64,000 bases of DNA from CAYFZO01 sp964347615 (lineage in GTDB: Bacteria; Pseudomonadota; Gammaproteobacteria; Poriferisulfidales; Oxydemutatoraceae). The position numbers were made by a program, and so were the translations under genes. Below the pieces are notes generated by a model. It was not told where the DNA came from. It did no database searches and saw only the letters and a list, made by a program, of their open reading frames with translations. The stretch spans positions 1 to 64,000 of the forward strand of contig CAYFZO010000010.1 in the NCBI GenBank assembly GCA_964347615.1. Reading direction: 5' to 3'. Positions 25,783-34,591 of this stretch are shown piece by piece; the stretch's first letter is position 1; every line of letters starts with the position of its first letter.

Positions 25783-27753
25783 ATGTTCGATACAGGGATT
25801 AGAGAAAGCGACAAAGAAGCAGTCAGGATGCTTCGGGGACACTACCGTAGCGGTGAGGCAGACTTAGGGCAGGTCTTTTTCGCACCTTGTTTGAAGAATT
25901 GCGCCAGGTACAGGCGCGCCGCCGGCTATTTTTCAAGTAGTGCCCTCAAATCTTGGTCTAAAGCGCTTCCAGACATTCTGCAGAAAAAAGAGGTTCAAAT
26001 TTATCTCTTGATTTCTCCGACGTTGTCGCCGGATGATCTAGCAACGTTACGTTTGGCAGAAAGCGGGCCAGAAAGAAATCGATTGAGACAGATTATAGCT
26101 GATGAGTTAATTCTGCAGGCGATTGAATTTTCAAAAGACCCAAGAGATATAAAAATCAGGATGCAACTATTTGCTTGGCTTGTTGCGAATGAGAGATTGA
26201 TTCTAAAGTTCGCTTTTCCGACTCATACTGATTCCCCGGGGATTTACCATGAAAAGATAGGAATATTTGATTTTTCTTGGGGAGAGAAAGTGGCATTTGT
26301 CGGTTCTGCTAATGAAACAGGGTCTGGGCATACGTCAAATTATGAAATTGTGCACGTCTACAGGAGTTGGGTTCCTGAGGATAAAGAACGTGTAGCATAT
26401 ACGGAACAAGACTTTGAAACTGCATGGCAAGGAGATGCGAAAGGGCTGGACGTGTTGTCCTTGTCAGATGAAGCACTTGAGAAAGTAAAGAAGAGCACGT
26501 CTGGCGGACCGCAATTCACGCCGCCTGATGTTTCAGCAGAGAGAAAAACTGCCGACGACGAGAAAGATCAAAATGAAAAATGGCGCCATCAGGAAGAAGC
26601 GGTCAAGGAATTTCTTAAAAAGCGTCGCGGTGTGTTGGAGATGGCCACAGGCACCGGGAAAACGAGGACGGCTCTTAAAATACTATCGGAGCTGGAAGAA
26701 AGGGGAGATATTAAGGGGTTTATTATTACAACGGATGGCACAGATTTGCTGGATCAATGGTATCAAGAAGTTTTGGAGTGGAGTGAAAGACACCAGTACC
26801 GAGTCTTACGTAATTATGACGTCCATCATGAAATGCAGAGATTTGCACTGGATACAGACCATTCCGGTTTAGTTATTTCCAGGCCCCAGCTTTATCAGCT
26901 ATTTCGAGATTTTAGCCCAGAGTTAAGGAGTAACGTCGCCGTGGTGCACGATGAGGTACATGGCTTAGGGTCTCCAGAAAACCTCCACCGGTTATCTGGG
27001 GAACATCAGCATTTCGGGTATACTCTCGGATTAAGCGCCACCCCTGAACGTGTGTATGATGACGATGGGACAAAGTTCATCACCGACGAAATCGGGCCGG
27101 TTATTTATCGGTTTAGCTTAAAAGACGCCATTGAGCGAGGAGTTCTTTGTCAGTTCGATTATGTGCCGCTTTCTTACCGGCTGACCGAAAACGATAAACT
27201 TCGCCGGAAGCAGATATACGCTGAAAAATTAGCCCGCAAGAAGCAAGGAAATCCGATGTCGGAAGAAGAATTATGGATAAAACTATCCAAGGTCTATAAA
27301 ATGGCCGAAGAGAAACCAAGGGTCTTTGAAGATTACCTTGATAAACACCAGGAGATAATCCGTAACAGTATTATTTTCGTAGATAGCCGAGAGTATGGGG
27401 AGCGCCTTCTTCCTAGATTACATAAGTATTCTTATTTGTACCGAACTTACTATGCTGAGGATGACAAAAGCAATTTAGTTAAATTTTCAAAAGGAAGAAT
27501 AGATTGCTTGATTACATGTCATAAGCTTTCGCAGGGAATTGATATCCAACGTTTACAAAATGTCATATTATTTTCGTCGGCAAGGGCAAAGCTTGAAACT
27601 ATTCAGCGGATTGGGAGATGCTTGCGTACAGACCCTGCTAATCCTGAGAAACGCGCCACAGTGTTAGATTTTGTGTGCAGCGGAGGAGATTCAGCTGATT
27701 CCGAAAGGCGAGACTGGTTGTTACAACTGTCTGAAATACGAAAAGAGGAATAA
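25783..27753 (+). CDS. PLD-nuclease / SF2 helicase fusion, Dnd-associated
   Basis: A 656-residue protein with two modules. The N-terminal part has a phospholipase-D-type motif: YHEKIGIFDF (HxK) and FVGSANETGSG around residues 154-180, used by nucleases such as those of restriction systems. From about residue 275 there is an SF2 helicase/translocase with Walker A MATGTGKTRTAL, motif II HDEVHG, motif III LSATPE and motif VI QRIGRCLRTD. This order (PLD plus helicase) suits a DNA-translocating restriction enzyme. Helicase-type restriction proteins linked to dnd loci have been described, but family membership needs a profile search. It is followed 2 bp later by a small gene. Confidence 0.8.
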   Translation: MFDTGIRESDKEAVRMLRGHYRSGEADLGQVFFAPCLKNCARYRRAAGYFSSSALKSWSKALPDILQKKEVQIYLLISPTLSPDDLATLRLAESGPERNRLRQIIADELILQAIEFSKDPRDIKIRMQLFAWLVANERLILKFAFPTHTDSPGIYHEKIGIFDFSWGEKVAFVGSANETGSGHTSNYEIVHVYRSWVPEDKERVAYTEQDFETAWQGDAKGLDVLSLSDEALEKVKKSTSGGPQFTPPDVSAERKTADDEKDQNEKWRHQEEAVKEFLKKRRGVLEMATGTGKTRTALKILSELEERGDIKGFIITTDGTDLLDQWYQEVLEWSERHQYRVLRNYDVHHEMQRFALDTDHSGLVISRPQLYQLFRDFSPELRSNVAVVHDEVHGLGSPENLHRLSGEHQHFGYTLGLSATPERVYDDDGTKFITDEIGPVIYRFSLKDAIERGVLCQFDYVPLSYRLTENDKLRRKQIYAEKLARKKQGNPMSEEELWIKLSKVYKMAEEKPRVFEDYLDKHQEIIRNSIIFVDSREYGERLLPRLHKYSYLYRTYYAEDDKSNLVKFSKGRIDCLITCHKLSQGIDIQRLQNVILFSSARAKLETIQRIGRCLRTDPANPEKRATVLDFVCSGGDSADSERRDWLLQLSEIRKEE

Positions 27754-27755
27754 CG

Positions 27756-27959
27756 ATGAGTTTAGATGAAAAAGTTGAAGAGGCTGTACACAAAGCAGTC
27801 TCGGATCTGGAGCAGGGCGAGCAAGTTGGCGGGCTTTTTTTGTCGTGGTTGGAACGCCTAAGCAAAGAAGACTTGAGTGTCACGGAAAATAACGATTGCC
27901 TAAGATCTGTATTGGAAACGTTGGAAATAGACGAAGCGGAGAATAGTAGTGGATCTTAG
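27756..27959 (+). CDS. Small acidic protein of the dnd left arm
   Basis: A 67-residue acidic, probably helical protein (MSLDEKVEEAVHKAVSDLEQGEQ is its first stretch, with no cysteines). It begins 2 bp after the helicase gene and overlaps the ATPase gene by 11 bp, so it is firmly embedded in the operon. I do not recognise a family. A bridging or inhibitory subunit for its neighbours is one possibility, based only on position. Confidence 0.6.
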   Translation: MSLDEKVEEAVHKAVSDLEQGEQVGGLFLSWLERLSKEDLSVTENNDCLRSVLETLEIDEAENSSGS

Positions 27960-29868
27960 AATTACAAGATTGAAAAGTGAAGGATTGCGGTGTCCGGATG
28001 TTGATATTAAGCTTGAAAAAGACGATTTGGTTACGCTTATACAGATGCCAAACGGTACTGGGAAAACAACGGTGCTTAAGATGATCAGGGCTGCGTTAAC
28101 GGGAGAAGCGCGTGACTGGAAAGACGAGGAAGTGCAACGGTACCAGAGGCGCGCAAGGAATAGCAGCGAAGGGAAGTTTGTGATCGATCTCCTTATCGAT
28201 GAAGAAACTCTAACTTTTGAAATGACGTTCAAAGAAAAAGTGCGCTATAGAACTTCATCTCTAGCGAAAGGCGGGGTCGTCGACGATTGGTCGCCGCCAG
28301 AGGATGTTCGGCGATTTTTAGATCCTAAGTTCATTGATTTATTTGTGTTTGATGGTGAATTGGCTTTCGAATTACTAAAACCAAAAGAAGCAAAAGCAGA
28401 AGGAGCTATCGATGCGGTATGTCAGTTGTACCTGTTTGACGAATGTGAAGAAAGAGCCAACAATTTATGGGAAGATTCTACAAAAGGAAAGTCAAAAACT
28501 GATCAAGCGCTGAACTGGTGGAGAAAGGAAGAGAAAAAGCGGAGAGAATTATTTGAAGCGTGCGAAAAAAGATATAGAGAAGCCAAAGCAGAAAGAAGTG
28601 ATATAAAATCAGAGATTTCAAAGCTAGAGCATGAAATTGTTGATATTAAAGTTAGAGAGAAAGAAGATGAGGAAAAATTAGAAAAACTTAAAGAAGAAGT
28701 GCAAAAATCAGAGAACAAAGTTATAAAGATGAGTGAGCGTGTCATGCAAAGGATCAGAGTGCCTTATAAGGTAAGCCTGCTTTTCAAAGAGAGCTTAAAA
28801 GAACTGAGAACAATGCTTGATCGTGTTCGATTGCCACCTTCAACTTCAAAGCAATTTTTTGTTGAGCTGTCTCAGGAGGAAAATTGTATTTGCGGGCGGC
28901 CGATAGACGATTCTGCACGTGACTCGATACTCAAACGAGCTCAGAGATATTTAGGAGAAGAGATAACAGGTATTTTAAATGGACTAAAAGAAGATATTGA
29001 GAACATGGAGGATGGAGATTCAGGCTCTTTACAGGAAAATATATCTGACCTAAAAGATGCAGTCCATTGTTTGGGTATTGCTTCAGACGCGCTAATCAGG
29101 TTTAAAACACAGAGTCCTCAGGAAAAGGGAGAAGGGTTTTATCAGAAAAAAAGTGCTTTGCTTAGCGAGTTAGAGAAAATGAAAAAGGAGTTGGACGAAT
29201 TAATTGAGAGCATGGAAGCGGATGAAGGAAAATTTTCACTAAAATCTTTAGAAGAAGAACATAAAGAAGCTAAGAAACGAGTCGAAGAAATTTCAGGGAC
29301 AGTAAAACTAGGAAATCAAATTGACAAGTTCATAGAGATTTGTCAATCAGCTAAGGAATACGCAAGAAAGTCTATAAAAACTGATTTGATAACAAAATGT
29401 AACGAGCGCCTAAAAGATATCCTTCCTAGAGAGCCTGTGCGGATTGCAGGCATTGAGCGTTCTCTAGAGCTTGAAGGGCAACGAGGAGCAAGTGTAGGGC
29501 AGACCCTGGCAGTCGGATACACGTTTTTGACTAGCTTGCTACATCGAGGGCAGCATAATTTTCCGCTGGTAGTGGATAGTCCGGCGGGCCCGATAGATAT
29601 AAGTGTGCGGCGTGAGATCGGATCAAGAATTCCTAAGCTGTGTAAGCAATTTTTAGCATTTACAATTTCATCTGAGAGAGCAGGGTTTGTCCAAGCCTTA
29701 GATGAAGCCAGCAGCGGGAAAGTTAGATACTTGACGTTATTTCGGCGGACGGGAGGAACTAGAGATTTAGAAAGAGATTTACCGAAAGAAGGAGTTACTG
29801 AGACGGAAAATGGTCTGCTGATAGAAAGCAAAGAATATTTTTTGGAATTTGATCTTGATGAAGAATAG
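27949..29868 (+). CDS. SMC/Rad50-like ATPase of the dnd left arm
   Basis: A 639-residue protein starting at GTG 27949. Walker A is MPNGTGKTTVLKMI (residues about 30-43); the middle is long coiled coil (about residues 170-490) interrupted by ENCICGRPIDD near residue 310, a zinc-hook-like CxC hinge. The C-terminus has a Walker B-like FPLVVDSPAGPID. The FVFDGELAFELL segment parallels the FFFDGEKIESL of the DndD in the same island, so it is a distant DndD-type paralogue. It probably forms a DNA-binding ATPase complex with its neighbours; role inferred. Confidence 0.78.
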   Translation: MDLRITRLKSEGLRCPDVDIKLEKDDLVTLIQMPNGTGKTTVLKMIRAALTGEARDWKDEEVQRYQRRARNSSEGKFVIDLLIDEETLTFEMTFKEKVRYRTSSLAKGGVVDDWSPPEDVRRFLDPKFIDLFVFDGELAFELLKPKEAKAEGAIDAVCQLYLFDECEERANNLWEDSTKGKSKTDQALNWWRKEEKKRRELFEACEKRYREAKAERSDIKSEISKLEHEIVDIKVREKEDEEKLEKLKEEVQKSENKVIKMSERVMQRIRVPYKVSLLFKESLKELRTMLDRVRLPPSTSKQFFVELSQEENCICGRPIDDSARDSILKRAQRYLGEEITGILNGLKEDIENMEDGDSGSLQENISDLKDAVHCLGIASDALIRFKTQSPQEKGEGFYQKKSALLSELEKMKKELDELIESMEADEGKFSLKSLEEEHKEAKKRVEEISGTVKLGNQIDKFIEICQSAKEYARKSIKTDLITKCNERLKDILPREPVRIAGIERSLELEGQRGASVGQTLAVGYTFLTSLLHRGQHNFPLVVDSPAGPIDISVRREIGSRIPKLCKQFLAFTISSERAGFVQALDEASSGKVRYLTLFRRTGGTRDLERDLPKEGVTETENGLLIESKEYFLEFDLDEE

Positions 29869-29882
29869 GAGAATTGATAACA

Positions 29883-30359
29883 ATGTTTAGGATGAGTCAA
29901 GAAGTTGATGAATGGTTTCGGCATATAGCCGATCAAAAACCATTTGAGGAAAAATTTGATTTGTACTATTTATGCTTATTGCTCGGATTATCAACTGGAC
30001 GGCGAGAGGATCCGGAAAATGCAAGAGATCTGGTTGATTACTTCATCGAGCGCTATTGGCAATCGAGAAGATATATCGTTGGGCTGATGCTCGTTGCGGA
30101 GCTGAAGCGTTCAGGGATAGAACTTACCAGCCAAGAAGAAGTGCAAGATGAAATAAAGCAATACTTGGACCCGGATAATCCATCCAAGCTCACAAAAGAA
30201 GGATTTAAGCGGTTAAATGCCTACGCATACGGAGGATTCAACTACTTAAGAAAGCATAATGGACGCCCAAGACATGTCGATACTTTTCTACAAAGGTATG
30301 TACAATTGCTTACGAAATCTATTAACGAAAATGAACCTTGGAAGAGCTTTCAGGTGTGA
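29883..30359 (+). CDS. Conserved small protein of the dnd left arm
   Basis: About 158 residues, helical, no recognised motif; contains FDLYYLCLLLGLSTGRRE and a C-terminal GGFNYLRKHNGRP. AGGAG at 29866-29870 could serve either the ATG at 29883 or a TTG at 29874. It lies 14 bp after the ATPase gene and 36 bp before the DUF262 gene. It may correspond to one of the poorly characterised dnd-associated small families, but I cannot verify this. Confidence 0.6.
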   Translation: MFRMSQEVDEWFRHIADQKPFEEKFDLYYLCLLLGLSTGRREDPENARDLVDYFIERYWQSRRYIVGLMLVAELKRSGIELTSQEEVQDEIKQYLDPDNPSKLTKEGFKRLNAYAYGGFNYLRKHNGRPRHVDTFLQRYVQLLTKSINENEPWKSFQV

Positions 30360-30395
30360 AAACTGTGGCACTACATTGGAGGGCGCAATTATCCA

Positions 30396-32201
30396 ATGAA
30401 AGATAAAATTGAAACAAAGCAACATTCCATTAAAGAGCTTTTCGAGATTTATTCGGCTTTTCAAATCCCAGAATACCAGCGTGGTTATGCTTGGGATGAA
30501 AATGCAATTAAAGACTTTATCGATGACTTAGGGCGTTGCTTGAAGATGCGGAAAAAGGGAAAGAGTAGTAGTCATTTTTTAGGGGGGATTGTCACGGTCA
30601 AGCAGGATATTGAGGGAGCCATCCGAGCGAATTATGAAGTGATCGACGGGCAGCAGCGATTAGCTTCATTTGTAATGCTGGTTGCTGCCATTGTCTACAA
30701 TTCGAAAGCTCTACTTCAGGAGCTTGAAGAAAAAGAGGTACCGTCCTCTGAAGAAAAAAGAGCTAAGAGGAAATTAAAGAGAATCAGTGAGGAACTTGAA
30801 GAAACATATCTAGGCCATAAAAACAAGTCTCCAAAACTAAAGCTTTCAGATGTTGATGATGAGTTTTTTCAGAAGACAATTCAAGGCAAGCAGCCAGCGT
30901 CGGATCCTGAAGCCTATTCACATGAACTGATCAAAGACGCTTGGGAGAAATTCCAAAAATTCACAAAGGAAAAAGTTTTTGATTCTTCTGAGATATCAGA
31001 AAAGCCTAAAGCTATTAAGCTGCTGATAAATGGAGTGTTGTCGGAAGATTGTACTGTCATTCTGATGTGTTCTAAATCGCGCACGGAAGCGTATCAAATA
31101 TTCCAAATATTAAATGATCGAGGAGTCAGCCTGACAAACGGCGATCTATTGCGTGTTCGAACTTTACAATTATTAAATGATGGCAATCTTGAATCTGAAA
31201 AAAATAAAGTGAATGATTATTGGAATTCGATTCTTACTGATTCTCCAAAAAATACAGAAGATTATCTACTCTGGTATTTTTCTTCTTTCGAAGGGAGACG
31301 TCCCAGATCGTCTGACCTTGTTTCTCAATTTCTTGAGAAACGGTTTAGTTTAAACAACCCTAATGCACAGATTATCCTTAAAGAAATGGAGTCTCTTGAT
31401 AAAGGATTTAAGTTTTTTAGAAAAGTTAATAACGGGAAATGGCCTTACGAAAAATCCACGGTAAAAGACTGGAATCGTAAAAGGCTTTATTTATTGATAA
31501 CCCATCTCAAGCACACCCATTCAATGCCTTTGCTACTATCTTTATATGATTTAGGTGAAAAACAATTTCTAAATGCGATTCAGATAATTGAGAAATTTAT
31601 TTTTCGTTATAAGACAATTGGGAATGCACATATAGGTCCGGTTGCAAGAATATATTTCCAGTATTCCAAGGCAATACGAGAATCAGGGAAATTTAGGATT
31701 AAAAAATTCAGAGACGAATTGAAAGATCTAGTAGAAAAAGAAGTCCCAAGTACCATATTTAAGGATAAGCTTAGGAATCTAGAGTACTTACCACGAGGCG
31801 GCAATCAGAAAATCCGGTATCTGTTGACAACTTTAGAAGATTATTTCCCGTGGTATAAACAAGGTGCTCGGGGAGTACCAAAATGCCACGATAAGATGAA
31901 AGTGTTTGATTACCCGAATGTATCTATAGAGCATATATATTCACAATCAGTGGGAGTGGCAGAGCGAATTCCTAGCCTTGAAAGTGTTAAGAACAGAATT
32001 GGTAATTTAACGATATTAAGCCAAGAGGATAACATCGAACTAGGTAATATCCCCCCCTCAGAGAAACAAAAGATCTTATCTGAGTCATCCTCTCTCGAGC
32101 TAAATCAGGAGATTGGACAGTATGGGAAATGGACAGTTGGAGCTGTTAGGAAGAGGAGAGATTCTCTCATCAACATGGCTTTGAAAGTTTTTGTCCTGTA
32201 G
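30396..32201 (+). CDS. DUF262/DUF1524 protein (GmrSD/SspE-like)
   Basis: The 601-residue protein opens with a DUF262 ParB/sulfiredoxin-like domain: IPEYQRGYAWDENAI at residues about 24-40 and VIDGQQRLASFVML near residue 85, the DGQQR motif used for nucleotide binding and hydrolysis. It ends with a DUF1524 His-Me-finger nuclease-like region around residue 508: VSIEHIYSQS, then RIGNLTILSQEDN. GmrSD (type IV restriction) and SspE (partner of SspBCD phosphorothioation) have this architecture, so a modification-sensing nuclease is likely. Its last 32 bp overlap the end of dndE on the opposite strand. Confidence 0.85.
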   Translation: MKDKIETKQHSIKELFEIYSAFQIPEYQRGYAWDENAIKDFIDDLGRCLKMRKKGKSSSHFLGGIVTVKQDIEGAIRANYEVIDGQQRLASFVMLVAAIVYNSKALLQELEEKEVPSSEEKRAKRKLKRISEELEETYLGHKNKSPKLKLSDVDDEFFQKTIQGKQPASDPEAYSHELIKDAWEKFQKFTKEKVFDSSEISEKPKAIKLLINGVLSEDCTVILMCSKSRTEAYQIFQILNDRGVSLTNGDLLRVRTLQLLNDGNLESEKNKVNDYWNSILTDSPKNTEDYLLWYFSSFEGRRPRSSDLVSQFLEKRFSLNNPNAQIILKEMESLDKGFKFFRKVNNGKWPYEKSTVKDWNRKRLYLLITHLKHTHSMPLLLSLYDLGEKQFLNAIQIIEKFIFRYKTIGNAHIGPVARIYFQYSKAIRESGKFRIKKFRDELKDLVEKEVPSTIFKDKLRNLEYLPRGGNQKIRYLLTTLEDYFPWYKQGARGVPKCHDKMKVFDYPNVSIEHIYSQSVGVAERIPSLESVKNRIGNLTILSQEDNIELGNIPPSEKQKILSESSSLELNQEIGQYGKWTVGAVRKRRDSLINMALKVFVL

Positions 32202-32613
32202 GCAGAGCGAATTGTTTTGGACTCTTTCTTTCAGTGACTAAAGCCAAAGATAAAAGTGAGTCTATAGAAGAGGGCTGGCTGATTTTCTGGTGCAGGTAAG
32301 AAATACCCCGATGAAGATGGAGACGGAAATATGGAAGCTCACTTTCTTCATCGAGGGGGATACCATCAACTTTTGCGCGTTGCCGCAGGAGAGCAAGGTA
32401 AACGTCGGAATGGGGCCCTCCAAAGGTTTTCCAACTCATCTCGACGGAGCTCTCTGACGAAATTTCTTCAGCGGGCGGTCTCGATGCTTCTGAGAGAGAC
32501 AAGCAAAATGCCCAGCGGCAAAGAACGTTCCAGTTCTCGATACCCGTTTTTCTCTTCAAGGCCGTGAGCTGGTTTTTTTCTTTCTCAGATAAACGAATGG
32601 TTTCAATGGGCAT
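32170..32613 (-). CDS. dndE: DNA phosphorothioation protein DndE
   Basis: DndE is a small DNA-binding protein of the phosphorothioation complex. The 147-residue sequence starting MPIETIRLSEKEKNQLTALK (ATG at 32613) matches the DndE N-terminus, where KNQLxxLKRKTG is conserved, and has YFRLHLHRGISYL in the centre. It overlaps dndD by 11 bp and is slightly longer than typical family members. It is the last gene of the minus-strand dndBCDE operon and overlaps the convergent DUF262 gene by 32 bp. Confidence 0.85.
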   Translation of the reverse strand: MPIETIRLSEKEKNQLTALKRKTGIENWNVLCRWAFCLSLSEASRPPAEEISSESSVEMSWKTFGGPHSDVYLALLRQRAKVDGIPLDEESELPYFRLHLHRGISYLHQKISQPSSIDSLLSLALVTERKSPKQFALPTGQKLSKPC

Positions 32614-34591
32614 GGCTGTTTTTCCTCTCAAAATAGCCGGGAGTAATGTTAGAAGATGAAATACTCGGGTTATATTCAATATTGTATTGATGAGTTATAA
32701 ACTTCTTCAGTTGTGTGTAATACCTTTGGTCAATTTCTTCGTCTGTAGAAAGCAGAAGTACTTGGTGGCTTGCAAATGGGAAGTAGTTGTTTACCAAGTA
32801 GCTTCTGTGATCGCTGTCTAAACGTCCGAGAGGAGTATCTATGACTGCAGGAAGCGGACGGTCGGACACTTTGGCTAATCCCCATAATATGGCTATGGAA
32901 AGTAATTGTCGCTCGCCGGCTGACAACCTGTCCGGTGAAAGTTTATCTTCTGTTCTCGTGTAAAGGGTAAGCCCGTAAGATTCAGGTTCGATTGAAATGC
33001 GGCTGATAAGGTCGGTTTTCCGAGTTATTTGGCTGAAACTTTCCAGAATCAGTTTTTCGAGTTGTCTAATATGTTTTTCTGCGATGCGATGGCGAAAGCT
33101 TGCTAAAGTGTCTCGGAGTTTCTTCGAGTGGTTAAGGATTCTGCGATTAGTTTCATCAACGAACGAATGCTCTGTTACACTCTCCAGGTAAAGAAGATGC
33201 TTTTCCTTATGTGTGGCGAGCTGTTTGGTCAGTGTCTCAAGCTCACGTTCTAAAATCGTAGTTTTCAGTTCACCATCTTTTTTTTCTGCTTCTGCCTGTT
33301 GGAGGGCTTCAGTGATATTACTGAGTGCATCTGGGCTGGGTACCGCCGCGAGCTTGCGGCGAGAATCAGAGAGGCGTTCTCGTATTTCCGTTGTCCGTTT
33401 GATTTGTTGATGAACGTTTGCCGTTAGCTCTTTAAAAGTTTGTTCGCTTAATGCATTAAAAGCTTCAGGGGCAACGTGCAGGAAAGTGCTGCCAGTAGCG
33501 CGTCTACCTCTTTTCTTCCGGTCTTTGGAAAGTAAAGATTTTAGCTCCTCGACTAGCTCAACGTCAGCTGCCTTTTCCAGAAGAGATGCAAGGATTTCTT
33601 TGTCGCGTTTAGCTAATGTATCTTTGATCCATTTATGAATCTCGGTTTGTTTCTCTTGTTCGGCTTGACCTTGTGCGGCTTCCAGAATATCGCTCACCAG
33701 CATTAAGGGGGCTGCTCCGGAAGCAAGCTCTCTTAATTTGGATTCAGCCTCAGTTAATTGACGTTCGGCTTCTTTTACTTCTATTTCTATGGAGTCTTGT
33801 TGCTCCAAGAGTTCTCCTCCGTCTCGACGAAATTCGTCTCGCAGCCGCTTAATCCGGTTTAGGGTGTTTTGGAGGCTGGTTCTCTCGCTGGCAAGCTTCT
33901 CCGTCAGGATTGATTGCTGTTTTTCAAGTTTCGAAATCCGTTGTTGAAATTCAGATATCTCCTTTTTCTCTTTTGAACCGGCCAATGCAGTTTTTCTTTT
34001 TGTTTCGATAACTTGGAGATCGTTTGACGTGCGGTCAACCAGATCAAGTCCCAACAGGGCGTGCAGGCCGGTGCGAATTAATTCTGCAGATTGCTCTTCC
34101 GACGCAAGAGATTCGATTTTCTCACCGTCGAAAAAGAACAAACTAGAGACTTGAACAGGGATAAACTCTTCGATGTATTCGTACCACCTGTCCGTTATAG
34201 CGGAATCAAATTTCTCATTGCGGAGTACCTTGATAGTTTCTTTCAGACTCTTCCCCGTGGATCGCCAAGTGCGGATTATGCGGATAGTATCTTCTGAGCC
34301 GTTTCTGTTGTGCCGGAACTGAAGTTCGATACCCGCACCTTCTTTCGCGTCAATTTGACGATTGATGGTGCGGCGAAGAAATTCCGAATAACTCAGGCTT
34401 CCTCGGTTGGAACAATTGGCGAATTTTCCGTATAGGGCAAGCTTCAAGGCGTCGAGCAAGGTGGTTTTCCCGCCGCCGTTAAGTGCGCCGAATAAGATGA
34501 TTGGTTTGTTTGAGCCTTTGGGCGTCAGATTGACGCAATGCCGCCCTTTATAAATCCCAAAGTTGTGTAATACGAGCTCGTCAAGGAGCAT
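32603..34591 (-). CDS. dndD: DNA phosphorothioation ATPase DndD
   Basis: DndD is the SMC/Rad50-like ATPase of DNA phosphorothioation and may nick or open DNA for sulfur insertion. The ATG at 34591 (MLLDELVLHNFGIYKGRH) gives 662 residues, the usual length. Walker A is LFGALNGGGKTTLLDAL; FFFDGEKIESLASEEQ is a hallmark of DndD-like proteins; a long coiled coil follows. Near the end are the signature DRLSAGERQLLSIAILWG and Walker B LPAVIDTPLGRLD. It overlaps dndC and dndE by 11 bp each. The longer upstream frame lies inside dndC and is rejected. Confidence 0.92.
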   Translation of the reverse strand: MLLDELVLHNFGIYKGRHCVNLTPKGSNKPIILFGALNGGGKTTLLDALKLALYGKFANCSNRGSLSYSEFLRRTINRQIDAKEGAGIELQFRHNRNGSEDTIRIIRTWRSTGKSLKETIKVLRNEKFDSAITDRWYEYIEEFIPVQVSSLFFFDGEKIESLASEEQSAELIRTGLHALLGLDLVDRTSNDLQVIETKRKTALAGSKEKKEISEFQQRISKLEKQQSILTEKLASERTSLQNTLNRIKRLRDEFRRDGGELLEQQDSIEIEVKEAERQLTEAESKLRELASGAAPLMLVSDILEAAQGQAEQEKQTEIHKWIKDTLAKRDKEILASLLEKAADVELVEELKSLLSKDRKKRGRRATGSTFLHVAPEAFNALSEQTFKELTANVHQQIKRTTEIRERLSDSRRKLAAVPSPDALSNITEALQQAEAEKKDGELKTTILERELETLTKQLATHKEKHLLYLESVTEHSFVDETNRRILNHSKKLRDTLASFRHRIAEKHIRQLEKLILESFSQITRKTDLISRISIEPESYGLTLYTRTEDKLSPDRLSAGERQLLSIAILWGLAKVSDRPLPAVIDTPLGRLDSDHRSYLVNNYFPFASHQVLLLSTDEEIDQRYYTQLKKFITHQYNIEYNPSISSSNITPGYFERKNSHAH

